From the NCBI GenBank assembly GCA_051888775.1, contig JBJFCE010000039.1:1-14153 (forward strand): 14,153 nucleotides of DNA. Reading direction: 5' to 3'. Shown piece by piece: positions 7,294 to 14,070 of the stretch. This DNA comes from JBJFCE01 sp051888775 (lineage in GTDB: Bacteria > Bacillota > Clostridia > Lachnospirales > Lachnospiraceae). The stretch's first letter is position 1. Each line of letters starts with the position of its first letter. The translations under genes and the position numbers were made by a program. The notes beneath the pieces are model-generated. The model was not told where the DNA came from and searched no databases. It worked only from the letters and a program-made list of their open reading frames with translations.

Positions 7294-7659
7294 TTATGCC
7301 AAAACTCTCTGATCCATATTAAATACAACTTTCCAGATATCATCCGTGCATTTCCAAGTGGTAGTAATATGAAAGGTCCCTGCCAGATCCTTGTTTTCTT
7401 CGCTGTTTACCTCTAAATGAATCACATAATGTACCTGTATGCTTTTTGTATCCTGATTTACGATCTCGAAATGTTCGATTACATATTTTTTACAGTCAAA
7501 CATGGCTACAATATCTGCGTATTCTGCGCCGGTGCATCTGTATCCCCCGCATACCATGACTGCGTCTTCGGACACTACTTTCAGGAAGTCTAAAGGTTTT
7601 CTATTCTTAGCGGCTTCCCACATTCTTATTTCCAATTCATATATCTCATTATAATCCAT
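7294..7659 (-). CDS. SnoaL/DUF4440-like (NTF2 fold) protein
   Basis: The 121-residue product matches the size and layout of small NTF2-fold proteins. An N-terminal helix (EIYELEIRMWEAAKNRKPLDFLKVVSEDAVMV, described at residues 5-36) is followed by strands, ending with FHITTTWKCTDDIWKVVFNMDQ near 95-117. Such proteins include enzymes, binding domains and uncharacterised stress proteins; no catalytic residues are obvious here. The ATG at 7659 has AAAGGA about 10 nt upstream. Its promoter region was reshaped by the foldback element at 7725-7928. The lipoprotein gene lies 66 nt downstream. Confidence 0.75.
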   Translation of the reverse strand: MDYNEIYELEIRMWEAAKNRKPLDFLKVVSEDAVMVCGGYRCTGAEYADIVAMFDCKKYVIEHFEIVNQDTKSIQVHYVIHLEVNSEENKDLAGTFHITTTWKCTDDIWKVVFNMDQRVLA

Positions 7660-7712
7660 TCCTATTATTCCTTTCTATAATCAATTGCTGATTTGTCTTT
7701 TCATCTGCCACC

Positions 7713-7724
7713 AACTAAAGTATA
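7713..7724. repeat. Target-site duplication, left copy
   Basis: AACTAAAGTATA directly borders the foldback element. The same 12 bases recur at 7929-7940 on the other side. A perfect 12-bp direct repeat at the edges of an inverted-repeat element is the mark of transposition. IS4-family elements make duplications of about this length, so an IS4-group transposase is a possible driver, but this is inference. Confidence 0.8.
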
Positions 7725-7748
7725 TAGGCAATTGTGAAACTCTGTCCG
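7719..7748 (-). promoter_or_regulatory. Candidate promoter of the NTF2-lipoprotein pair, made at the element boundary
   Basis: The -10 box TATACT (7719-7724) lies in the target-site duplication. An 18-nt spacer separates it from CGGACA (7743-7748) inside the foldback element. The -10 matches 5 of 6 consensus bases and the -35 matches 4 of 6. The other copy of the duplication has the -10 preceded by TGG, an extended -10 form, which suggests the element landed in an existing promoter. Activity is inferred. Confidence 0.4.
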
Positions 7749-7928
7749 TAAAGCAGAACCGGTGCTGGTCAACCTATCGGTAACCGGCACTGTGAGTCCG
7801 TCGGTACTTAGGTGCCGTATTTTGGCACCTTATGTACCGTTACGGACGAGGTGTAGCGAAAGCGTGCCGGTCACCGATAGGTTGACCAGCAACGGTTCTG
7901 CTTTACGGACAGAGTTTCACAATCGCCT
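7725..7928. mobile_element. Foldback (MITE-like) element, copy 1
   Basis: The element is 203-204 bp and almost entirely palindromic. The outer 65 nt of each end, starting AGGCRATTGTGAAAC, pair with three mismatches. After an uneven interruption (5 nt on one side, 16 on the other), inner arms GTCCGT/ACGGAC, CGGTAC/GTACCG and GGTGCC/GGCACC close on a 7-nt loop. It encodes no credible protein. A 12-bp duplication flanks it, and a second copy starts at 14071 in the same orientation. It is non-autonomous, so it would need a transposase from elsewhere. If transcribed, it would form a very long hairpin. Confidence 0.85.
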
Positions 7929-7940
7929 AACTAAAGTATA
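7929..7940. repeat. Target-site duplication, right copy
   Basis: AACTAAAGTATA again, identical to 7713-7724. On the minus strand it reads TATACTTTAGTT and is preceded by TGG, so this copy keeps an extended -10 motif that now points into the element. Confidence 0.8.
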
Positions 7941-7973
7941 CCAGAAAAGCAGAAAGAATCCTACTATTCTTAT

Positions 7974-7997
7974 CCGGAAAAATGATCGTTTTTTCGG
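7974..7997. other. Hairpin with A/T arm upstream of the DUF402 promoter
   Basis: CCGGAAAAA can pair with TTTTTTCGG (nine pairs including one G-T) across a 6-nt loop. The T-run lies inside the stem and no further T-run follows, so it is a poor terminator. It may only insulate the DUF402 gene. Confidence 0.25.
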
Positions 7998-8006
7998 TCA
8001 CACCCA

Positions 8007-8035
8007 TTGACTTTTGACACCGTATCCTGTACCAT
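8007..8035 (+). promoter_or_regulatory. Candidate promoter of the DUF402 gene
   Basis: TTGACT (8007-8012), a 17-nt spacer and TACCAT (8030-8035) give 9 of 12 consensus bases. A TTGACA at 8014-8019 has no matching -10. The site lies 34 nt before the ATG. Confidence 0.4.
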
Positions 8036-8069
8036 TTCACTAACTTAACGAAAGTCGTCGGAGGCGCCT

Positions 8070-8543
8070 ATGAACAAGCCCGTATTATTCCGCCGGAGGC
8101 TGATTCCGGAGGAGTGCATCGAACTGAAGAATGATGTGATTATACACTGCGACGAGGATGTCATCGTGACTTCCTGGAGCGCGCTTCATCCGAAGCCGGA
8201 TCTGGACCACGGCTATTCTGCTTATTTTCTAAAGGAAGGGATTAAGGTCAGCCGTTTCTTGCGTGCGGACGGCAGTCTTTTATATTGGTACTGCGACATC
8301 GTCCGATATGATTTTGAAAAAGAAGCAAACCGCCTGACCGTTACGGATCTGCTGGCAGATGTCCTTGTCTATCCGGACGGTTTTACCAAGGTGCTGGATC
8401 TGGATGAGCTTGTGGAAGCTTCGGCGCACGGACTGCTGACAGAGGCAGAGCTTCATAGTGTACTGTTGCGGGTCAACCGGCTGTTGTGCACAATCTATGA
8501 AGGTGCATTCGGGAAATATCAGGCAGTGATAAAAGAGCTGTAG
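8070..8543 (+). CDS. DUF402 domain protein
   Basis: The 157-residue soluble product fits the DUF402 family. The signature region is WYCDIVRYDFEKE (73-85), then the strand TVTDLLADVLVYPDG (90-104) with an acid-rich follow-up, VLDLDELVEA (108-117), and C-terminal helices. Characterised relatives include nucleoside tri/diphosphate phosphatases and the phosphatase-like FomD; their metal site uses clustered aspartates, which Asp93, Asp97, Asp103, Asp109, Asp111 and Asp113 could supply. The exact substrate cannot be told. GGAGG lies 5 nt before the ATG. It is the only clear plus-strand gene in the window, convergent with the ABC transporter genes 72 nt downstream. Confidence 0.85.
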   Translation: MNKPVLFRRRLIPEECIELKNDVIIHCDEDVIVTSWSALHPKPDLDHGYSAYFLKEGIKVSRFLRADGSLLYWYCDIVRYDFEKEANRLTVTDLLADVLVYPDGFTKVLDLDELVEASAHGLLTEAELHSVLLRVNRLLCTIYEGAFGKYQAVIKEL

Positions 8544-8575
8544 TATATTGGATGTAACCGAAAGTTAAAATAAAT

Positions 8576-8589
8576 CATGTGGAGACATG
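8576..8589 (-). terminator. Weak terminator-like hairpin after the export operon
   Basis: CATGT pairs with ACATG around a 4-nt loop. On the minus strand it is followed by ATTTATTTT, so it could end the MFS-ABC operon. The stem is only 5 bp. It lies in the 72-nt convergent gap; no better candidate is seen for either strand. Confidence 0.25.
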
Positions 8590-8615
8590 GGCAGACGCTC
8601 GCCTCTATCTGCGCT

Positions 8616-9368
8616 CTACCACCCCATTTGCATCAGCCACTGATTGACCTTCTCCTCCCGTCTCTTCTCCGTATCGTCTGTCATCTTAGGAAGCTTTAAT
8701 TCTCCGCGCACGCTGCCGTCTAACAGGTACAGGACCCGATGACACCGGCTGGCAACCTTACTGTCATGGGTGACCAGTAAGATCGTAGTTCCTTCTTTGT
8801 TTAATCTGACAAATTCTTCCATGACCTCGGCCGCTGCACTTTTATTCAGTGCCCCGGTAGGTTCATCCGCAAATAAAATTTCAGGCTGATTCATCATACT
8901 CCTGCAAATGCACGCACGTTGCAGCTGTCCGCCGGAGACTTGGGTAATGCTGCGTTTCTCCAGACCGGAAATGGACAGTTTCTGCATCAGCATTCTTGCC
9001 CGGTCCGTTAGTTCTGCCTTTGACTTTTTGTCTGCTTTTCTGCCTTTATGAAACGCAACGGCAGGTAACAGGATATTATCCAACAGATTCAGATTTCCCA
9101 TCATATTCATCTGCTGAAATACAAATCCCATCCGCTGCAGCCTTAATCCTGCCTTTTCGTCCTCTGAAAGTCCCGTAATCTCCCGTCCGTTTAACCACAC
9201 TTTTCCGCCTGTGGGCTGATCCATTCCTGCCACATTGTATAAAAGTGTCGACTTTCCGGAACCGGAGGGGCCCATCACCGCCACCATTTCCCCTGATTCC
9301 ACCGTAAAAGAAACATGATCCAGTATTTGATTTTTACACAGCTGTTCTACTTTCAATAATTCTTCCAT
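8616..9368 (-). CDS. ABC transporter ATP-binding protein (LolD/MacB type)
   Basis: ATPase that energises the permease encoded just upstream. The 250-residue product has Walker A GPSGSGKST (33-41), a Q-loop in FVFQQMN (82-88), signature VSGGQLQR (144-151), Walker B ILFADEP (164-170) followed by TGALN, and switch His201 in VTHDS. This set is typical of the ATPases paired with FtsX-type permeases, which act in peptide or lipoprotein export and antimicrobial resistance. The ATG at 9368 is chosen because AAAGGAG lies 8 nt upstream; an ATG at 9395 lacks a site and would overlap the permease gene. The gap to the permease stop is 5 nt. The C-terminal tail (about 228-250) is charged and ends in Trp. 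Confidence 0.95.
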   Translation of the reverse strand: MEELLKVEQLCKNQILDHVSFTVESGEMVAVMGPSGSGKSTLLYNVAGMDQPTGGKVWLNGREITGLSEDEKAGLRLQRMGFVFQQMNMMGNLNLLDNILLPAVAFHKGRKADKKSKAELTDRARMLMQKLSISGLEKRSITQVSGGQLQRACICRSMMNQPEILFADEPTGALNKSAAAEVMEEFVRLNKEGTTILLVTHDSKVASRCHRVLYLLDGSVRGELKLPKMTDDTEKRREEKVNQWLMQMGW

Positions 9369-9373
9369 GATTC

Positions 9374-11614
9374 TTACTCCTTTCTCGTACAGCATTCAAA
9401 GGCTTTGACATTTTGAATCTCCGATATACCGATCCGAACCGACGCACCTGCTGCCAGCAGCAAAATTGCCGGTATGAAAAACAGCACGTTTTTCCATGCG
9501 ATCACAAACCGGAAGCCGTCTGCGCCAAAGGATCGTATGATCATTCCGCAAAGATCTTCTCCCAATATACCGCCGATCAACAGCCCTGCCATAACACCTG
9601 CCGCAGCAGACAGTAAGCCTTCTTTCATATATTCTTTTTGTATGCTTGCGTTTGTAAGCCCCAGTGCCTTTTGTAACGAAACTGCATATCTGTTTTTTTC
9701 CACGATCAAACGCATGAACAGCGTCACCACGGCGAATATGATCACGACGGCAGCTCCTGTGGCAACACCGGAAGCCAGCCGGATCTCCTGCAGCGTCTGA
9801 CCATAGGTCTGCATTACATAATCCGCAATATCTACAGCTTTGACTCCGTCACCGTTGTATTCCGCAAGCCATTGCTCTGACTGAACGGACGGATTCAGAG
9901 AAACATATAAAATACTCCACATAACCGGTGTCTCATCCTGCATAGCCGCTCCGCCTGCCTTTGCCGTTTTTCCCCCGTTCGTAATATCCGAATAAATCCC
10001 GCATATTGTATAGGTTCTTTTTTCACTTCCTATGAGCAGTTGTAAATGATCTCCTACGGACAGTCCCAGTTCCTTTGCATTCAGACTCGATAATGCAAGC
10101 TCTGTCTCCGTTACGGGTGCTGTTCCTTTCACATAGCTGACCGAAAATACGGTATGATCCCCTACCTCTACGTTCAGATTGTACATCCTTCCATCCGCAA
10201 GATATGCCGGATAATTTTTCGTTTGCAGCACAGTATATTGCCCGACCCGCAGATCGCTTTCCAGTTTTTCGACTACCTGCTCTGTTGTTTGATTGATATT
10301 CTCCGTCTGCCGCACATCAATACGGATCTCCCCGTTTCCGATGCCCATATAAGTGACAAATTCAGAGGATGACAGCGTACTGTACAGATTTTGCGGTACA
10401 AGCATCAAAAACGCGCACGCCGCTGTTACAAAGCCGATCAGCAAATATTGTCCGACGTTCTTTTTCTCCTTCTGCTCCGAAAACAACGCTTCCAATGCAG
10501 AAAGCCGCTCTGTTTTTTTCAGGCAGTGCCGGATAAAAAGTAAGATCATTCCCTCTGTTAAAAGCACCGCCGGAATAGAAACAATTCCGCTCTGCCATCC
10601 GTTTTCGGCACCCCCGTACAACTCCTTCATTTGTTTGATCAAAGGCGCTTTCAAAAGATAGGATAACAGCAAACCTACGATTGCTCCGCATACGGACAGC
10701 AGGATATATTTTGCAAAATACAGCTGTCTGATCTCTTTTTTCCCGATTCCCAGTGCCTTTAACATACCTACTTCCTTTTTATCCTTTTCCATACTCAGGG
10801 ACAGAATAAAACGGATACAAAGCATGGAAATAAGCACTACAATGATGCTTGCAAGAAAAATCACCAGAATCATCATACCGTCAGACAGCGCATTCATCAT
10901 ACGGATCAGCCCGCCGGTAATCGTCGGACCGTTTGCCGGAAGCCCTTCCGAGGCATAAGCCGTCCCGAATGCCCCTGCATCAGTTCCCTCCTGTAACAGG
11001 AATTCAATCAGGTACTCTTCCTCTCCCTGTCCTTTGATATTCTCATAATCTGCCTCACTGACAAGAAACCGTTTCGAGGAAGACATCATGGAATTCATCT
11101 GAGAATCTCTGATAAAGCCCGCAATCTTCAATTCATCATCCCCGATCCGCATCTTGTCTCCGATATGCAGATCATACAAGGCACGATAACAGACCGGCAC
11201 ATAGACCTCTCCCTGCAAAACCAAAGGCAATCGGTCTTCCATATCTAACAGATAATCAAAGCCTTCATTTTGTATGCACAATCCATTGTCCTGCGTACTG
11301 TTTGCAAGGCTATGACCTCCCAGACTGACCGTCCCGTTTTCCAGATTGAGGAAACCACAGATCTGCCACTCCCGTACTTCTGTATGTGCCTCCGCAAACC
11401 GGCGCACTTCCTCCCGGTCGATCTCCCCCGTATGCATTTGCAGAAAGTCCGGTGTCTGTGCCTGTACCATAAGATGATCTATCGCTCCCAGCAGATGGAT
11501 CAACAGTCCTGCCGTCAGTGCGATCAACATCGCTGAAATTGCCATAAAAACCGTAGTAACCACAGATAACAGTTTATTCTGATGAATATCATTTCGGATA
11601 AATGTTCTGATCAT
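9374..11614 (-). CDS. FtsX/MacB-type ABC transporter permease
   Basis: The 746-residue product has eight likely membrane segments (about 16-45, 246-272, 303-325, 343-361, 390-408, 615-637, 668-685, 709-729) and two large extracellular domains (about 46-245 and 409-614). Two FtsX cores are visible, with coupling regions KEVGMLKALGIGKKEI (280-295) and YAVSLQKALGLTNASI (643-658). This is the double-core architecture of Gram-positive exporters that act without an outer-membrane partner. Its start overlaps the MFS stop as ATGA, and GGAAAG lies shortly upstream inside that gene. The cargo cannot be told; antimicrobial peptides, lipids or lipoproteins are typical for the family. Confidence 0.93.
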   Translation of the reverse strand: MIRTFIRNDIHQNKLLSVVTTVFMAISAMLIALTAGLLIHLLGAIDHLMVQAQTPDFLQMHTGEIDREEVRRFAEAHTEVREWQICGFLNLENGTVSLGGHSLANSTQDNGLCIQNEGFDYLLDMEDRLPLVLQGEVYVPVCYRALYDLHIGDKMRIGDDELKIAGFIRDSQMNSMMSSSKRFLVSEADYENIKGQGEEEYLIEFLLQEGTDAGAFGTAYASEGLPANGPTITGGLIRMMNALSDGMMILVIFLASIIVVLISMLCIRFILSLSMEKDKKEVGMLKALGIGKKEIRQLYFAKYILLSVCGAIVGLLLSYLLKAPLIKQMKELYGGAENGWQSGIVSIPAVLLTEGMILLFIRHCLKKTERLSALEALFSEQKEKKNVGQYLLIGFVTAACAFLMLVPQNLYSTLSSSEFVTYMGIGNGEIRIDVRQTENINQTTEQVVEKLESDLRVGQYTVLQTKNYPAYLADGRMYNLNVEVGDHTVFSVSYVKGTAPVTETELALSSLNAKELGLSVGDHLQLLIGSEKRTYTICGIYSDITNGGKTAKAGGAAMQDETPVMWSILYVSLNPSVQSEQWLAEYNGDGVKAVDIADYVMQTYGQTLQEIRLASGVATGAAVVIIFAVVTLFMRLIVEKNRYAVSLQKALGLTNASIQKEYMKEGLLSAAAGVMAGLLIGGILGEDLCGMIIRSFGADGFRFVIAWKNVLFFIPAILLLAAGASVRIGISEIQNVKAFECCTRKE

Positions 11615-12852
11615 GCCTCTTTCCTTTCCAACGCTCTGATACTATTGATATGATAGAAAACCACTGCTGTCAGGCTCAGAAGAATCCCCGCCGCCATAAT
11701 AACTCCTGCCGCGCCCCTTCCTACGCCAATCTGAAGCCGCATGGCGATTGTATCCGCAGCCACTCCTGCCGATGCATAGGCAACCACATATCCGATCTGG
11801 GACAGAAAGCCGATCATGCCCCATGCCCTTCCCTGCAATTCATCCGGAATATTGGTTCTGACCAGATAATCCAGACAATTGTTTGCAAACGGCAGCACGG
11901 CAAAAAACAAGAAGCCGAACACGCAGATCACATGGATATTTTCTAAGAGTCCGAACCCCACCATTGTGATTCCTGCCAAAAACAGGGACACGCTTAAAGT
12001 CTTCACATAACCTCGCCGGATTCCCCGGATTCCCAAAAACACTCCGGACACCAGCATTCCGCAGGCACAGACCGTCTGCGCAATCCCCAGCGTAGTGCTG
12101 CCTGCAAAATCTAAGATCAACGGCTCCGACAAAATCTGTAACGCACCCATAAAGCATGTCATAACGGATGAAACCATGATCAGAAGGAACACACCGCGCC
12201 TGTCCGTAATCGCCCGCCATCCCTGTCTGAGGCTTTCCCCGAACGCAGTTCGATTTTCTGACTTCTTTACGGCAATTCCTTTCCTTACCACCGCCGTTGA
12301 AATAACCGTCAGCACAAAGGTGCTGATATCGATGACAAATAACAGCCTGATATCGCTCACTGCAAGCAGCACACCTGCCAGAACCGGAGACACCAGATAC
12401 CTGGCACTTCCGGCAATACTCACCAGACCGCTGGCCTTGGAATATTCTTCTTCGGTCAGCAGATCTGTCACGGTAGCGCGATAAGAAGGTTCCAACAGCG
12501 AGGAAAATACGGAGCTGATAAAGACGCCGATGCAGATCTGATACAGGGCAGCCTCTCCGTGCAACATACAGACCAGAATATAGACAATCCCCAGTGCCGA
12601 ACATCCGTCACCGATCATCATCAGTAACCTTCTGTCATACCGGTCCGCCAACACCCCTGCCGGCACGCTCAGCAGAAGTGTCGGTAAAAATGCCAACAGT
12701 GTCACAAGTCCCATACTGGCTGCGCTTCCTGTCTGGCGAAAGACATATACGCTTAAACCAAAGCTGGTAAGACCTCCTCCGACAGCAGACACCAGTTCCC
12801 CCGCCCATAGCAACATAAATTTTGAAAAATTGCTTTTTTGATGTTTCATCAT
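11611..12852 (-). CDS. MFS exporter, likely drug efflux
   Basis: The 413-residue product has a 12-helix pattern and the motif A-like loop GVLADRYDRR at 66-75 between helices 2 and 3. The start FMLLWAGELVSAVGGGL and overall length fit the MFS_3/EntS-like group of exporters for drugs and siderophores. Two ATGs in a row (12852 and 12849) follow AGGAAG; the first is used. It is the first gene of a three-gene operon with the permease and ATPase, coupled by a 4-nt overlap. A TetR-type operator lies 20 nt upstream of the ATG. The direction is inferred to be outward; the substrate is unknown. Confidence 0.92.
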   Translation of the reverse strand: MMKHQKSNFSKFMLLWAGELVSAVGGGLTSFGLSVYVFRQTGSAASMGLVTLLAFLPTLLLSVPAGVLADRYDRRLLMMIGDGCSALGIVYILVCMLHGEAALYQICIGVFISSVFSSLLEPSYRATVTDLLTEEEYSKASGLVSIAGSARYLVSPVLAGVLLAVSDIRLLFVIDISTFVLTVISTAVVRKGIAVKKSENRTAFGESLRQGWRAITDRRGVFLLIMVSSVMTCFMGALQILSEPLILDFAGSTTLGIAQTVCACGMLVSGVFLGIRGIRRGYVKTLSVSLFLAGITMVGFGLLENIHVICVFGFLFFAVLPFANNCLDYLVRTNIPDELQGRAWGMIGFLSQIGYVVAYASAGVAADTIAMRLQIGVGRGAAGVIMAAGILLSLTAVVFYHINSIRALERKEA

Positions 12853-12871
12853 AAACTTCCTTTCCTTTTCG

Positions 12872-12888
12872 ACCGTCTGTCTGTCGGT
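12872..12888 (-). promoter_or_regulatory. Predicted TetR operator of the export operon
   Basis: On the minus strand this reads ACCGACA-GAC-AGACGGT, a degenerate form of the tetR operator at 13726-13742 (arms ACCGACA and TGTCGGT around a 3-nt centre). One arm is identical and the other differs at two bases. The core begins 3 nt after the -10 box, exactly as at tetR. The site covers the expected transcription start, so bound TetR would block transcription. Confidence 0.65.
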
Positions 12889-12891
12889 TGA

Positions 12892-12920
12892 ATTCTAAAA
12901 GAAACTGTTGCACAAAACAA
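12892..12920 (-). promoter_or_regulatory. Candidate promoter of the export operon
   Basis: TAGAAT (12892-12897) matches 5 of 6 bases of the -10 consensus. With a 17-nt spacer, the -35 is TTGTTT (12915-12920), a weak match that lies inside the inverted-repeat element. The -10 and operator lie outside the element, so the insertion appears to have replaced the -35 region. Confidence 0.5.
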
Positions 12921-13041
12921 AACTCCCACTCCTGTGCCGGCAAACCACATAAATTTGCGACAGCCTTAGGAACGTGCGCCGAGCAAATTTATGTGGTTTG
13001 CCGACACAGGAGCGGCGAGCGCCGTTTTATGCAACAGCCTC
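12901..13041. mobile_element. 141-bp inverted-repeat element between tetR and the MFS gene
   Basis: The ends pair as CTGTTGCA with TGCAACAG, extended by CAAAAC/GTTTTA-like bases. The inner arms at 12929-12958 and 12983-13012 pair over 30 nt with one mismatch and close on a 24-nt loop. The two sides between the outer and inner stems differ in sequence. It contains no ORF and is unrelated to the 204-bp foldback element. No clear target-site duplication is seen. The palindromic build and short size suggest a MITE or an internally deleted IS. It begins 8 nt after the tetR stop and might also end the tetR transcript. Confidence 0.65.
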
Positions 13042-13048
13042 AGATTGA

Positions 13049-13684
13049 TCAATCATTATGATCCTGAAAAATCGGCAGTACGGTCTCTTGTAAACTGCCA
13101 CTCTTCATTCCGAGCAATCGTTCCAGATTATAGATAAATCCCATGATCTTTCTTTGTCGCTGTTCCTGCGTATCTTCTGCCAACGCATCAAAGGCTATGC
13201 AGGAATACAGCATTGTCATTTCTACCACCTCTGCGGGATAGTCCGTCCGACAGATGCCCTGCTCAATTCCTTCCTCGACCAATCCGGTGATCAGCGGATC
13301 TACTTCAGCCAATAAATTTTCGCGCATCTTCTGATGCATCAATGCATTCTGCGGTCTATGTACCTGCTCCATCACTTCGTGACCGAGATCATTATCCAGA
13401 TTCAAAGCCATGATGGTCATAGTCAGGCGCTGTAACACCGGAATTTCCTTATTTTCGGCAATCATTTTTGCCTTTGCAACCAACTGCTTATCGATACGCT
13501 CGATCATCGCATCCAGAATCTCTTCTTTCGACTTAAAATGATAATACAGGGTGCCCCTCGCAATCCCTATCTCATTTAAAATATCATTTGTACTGGTCTG
13601 ATCAAAGCCTTTCGTCCCAAACAGCTTTTCTGCCACATCCAGTATTTCATTTCTGCGTTCTTCCGCTTCTTTTACGACTCTCAT
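13049..13684 (-). CDS. TetR family transcriptional regulator
   Basis: The 211-residue product has the TetR DNA-binding domain at about 10-56, with the helix-turn-helix TSTNDILNEIG (30-40) and recognition helix IARGTLYYHF (41-50), followed by KSKEEIL. The rest is a helical ligand and dimer domain of normal length, without a recognisable family signature for ligand. The ATG at 13684 has GGGG about 5 nt upstream; it is the only start that keeps the full DNA-binding domain. A perfect 21-bp palindrome lies just after the -10 of its own promoter, and a degenerate copy precedes the MFS gene. It is therefore predicted to repress both itself and the efflux operon, relieved by a substrate of the exporters. 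Confidence 0.93.
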   Translation of the reverse strand: MRVVKEAEERRNEILDVAEKLFGTKGFDQTSTNDILNEIGIARGTLYYHFKSKEEILDAMIERIDKQLVAKAKMIAENKEIPVLQRLTMTIMALNLDNDLGHEVMEQVHRPQNALMHQKMRENLLAEVDPLITGLVEEGIEQGICRTDYPAEVVEMTMLYSCIAFDALAEDTQEQRQRKIMGFIYNLERLLGMKSGSLQETVLPIFQDHND

Positions 13685-13723
13685 GTGAACCCCGCCATTC
13701 CTATATATGACTCTGTAGGCGTA

Positions 13724-13744
13724 TTACCGACAGGTTGTCGGTAA
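13724..13744. promoter_or_regulatory. TetR autoregulatory operator
   Basis: A perfect palindrome with 9-nt arms, TTACCGACA and TGTCGGTAA, around GGT. It overlaps the expected tetR transcription start, beginning directly downstream of the -10 box and 40 nt upstream of the ATG. This position and symmetry are typical of TetR-family operators. Confidence 0.8.
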
Positions 13745-13745
13745 C

Positions 13746-13775
13746 ATCTTAATACATTCATTCTAATTTTGTCAA
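13746..13775 (-). promoter_or_regulatory. tetR promoter
   Basis: TTGACA (13770-13775) is a perfect -35 box, followed by an 18-nt spacer and TAAGAT (13746-13751), 4 of 6 consensus bases. The operator begins 1 nt downstream of the -10 box. Confidence 0.7.
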
Positions 13776-14070
13776 CTGCAAAATCAGCTAAATCAGACTG
13801 CATCTTTTCATTGATTCTTCCATAACAGTTCCTGCGTGTTCATTCAGTCGTAGCAGCGGTTGATTCCGTCTGATCATATGGTACAATAAAAGAAATCATA
13901 AATAGTTTGTAGATAGAGATACAGATTCCGGTTGATCCAGATACGACGATCGGTATTTTTCATAAACCATCAGGAGGATTTTGCAGACAAGTGAAAGAAA
14001 GCAAATTTTTTATAAGAAGCTGTAACGAATCATAAATAAAAAACATTAACGGATAGAAAAACGAAAACCC
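13776..14070. other. Non-coding stretch with one plus-strand promoter candidate
   Basis: No convincing gene lies between the tetR promoter and the second foldback element. On the plus strand AGGAGG occurs at 13972-13977, followed by two tiny ORFs. One starts TTG at 13981 (spacing only 3 nt). The other starts GTG at 13991 (spacing 13 nt) and encodes 14 residues, MKESKFFIRSCNES, ending at 14035. Neither has good spacing. They may be remnants of a gene start cut off by rearrangement or by insertion of the element. Confidence 0.5.
13860..13887 (+). promoter_or_regulatory. Candidate plus-strand promoter, extended -10
   Basis: TTGATT (13860-13865), a 16-nt spacer and TACAAT (13882-13887), with TGG directly before the -10 box. 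It points right, toward the AGGAGG at 13972 and the second foldback element. It is divergent from tetR, but too far from its operator to be clearly co-regulated. Confidence 0.45.

Noticed and set aside
7785..7796. TetR operator-like half-site (TATCGGTAA) in the foldback element
   Set aside because: Only one half resembles the operator, with one mismatch and no symmetric partner at the right distance.
7713..7940. CRISPR array or tandem repeat
   Set aside because: The repeats are two inverted arms plus one flanking duplication, not regularly spaced direct repeats with unique spacers.
7762..8010. Plus-strand ORF of 82 codons across the foldback element
   Set aside because: It runs through the palindromic element and has no ribosome binding site or recognisable protein features.
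11840..12604. Long alternative frame inside the MFS gene (254 codons)
   Set aside because: It overlaps the clear MFS reading frame, is rich in Cys and Arg, and shows no domain; it is a shadow frame.
13685..13702. A leader ORF MAGFT ahead of tetR that ends in an ATGA overlap
   Set aside because: Its AGGA touches the ATG with no spacing, so initiation is unlikely; the overlap is probably chance.
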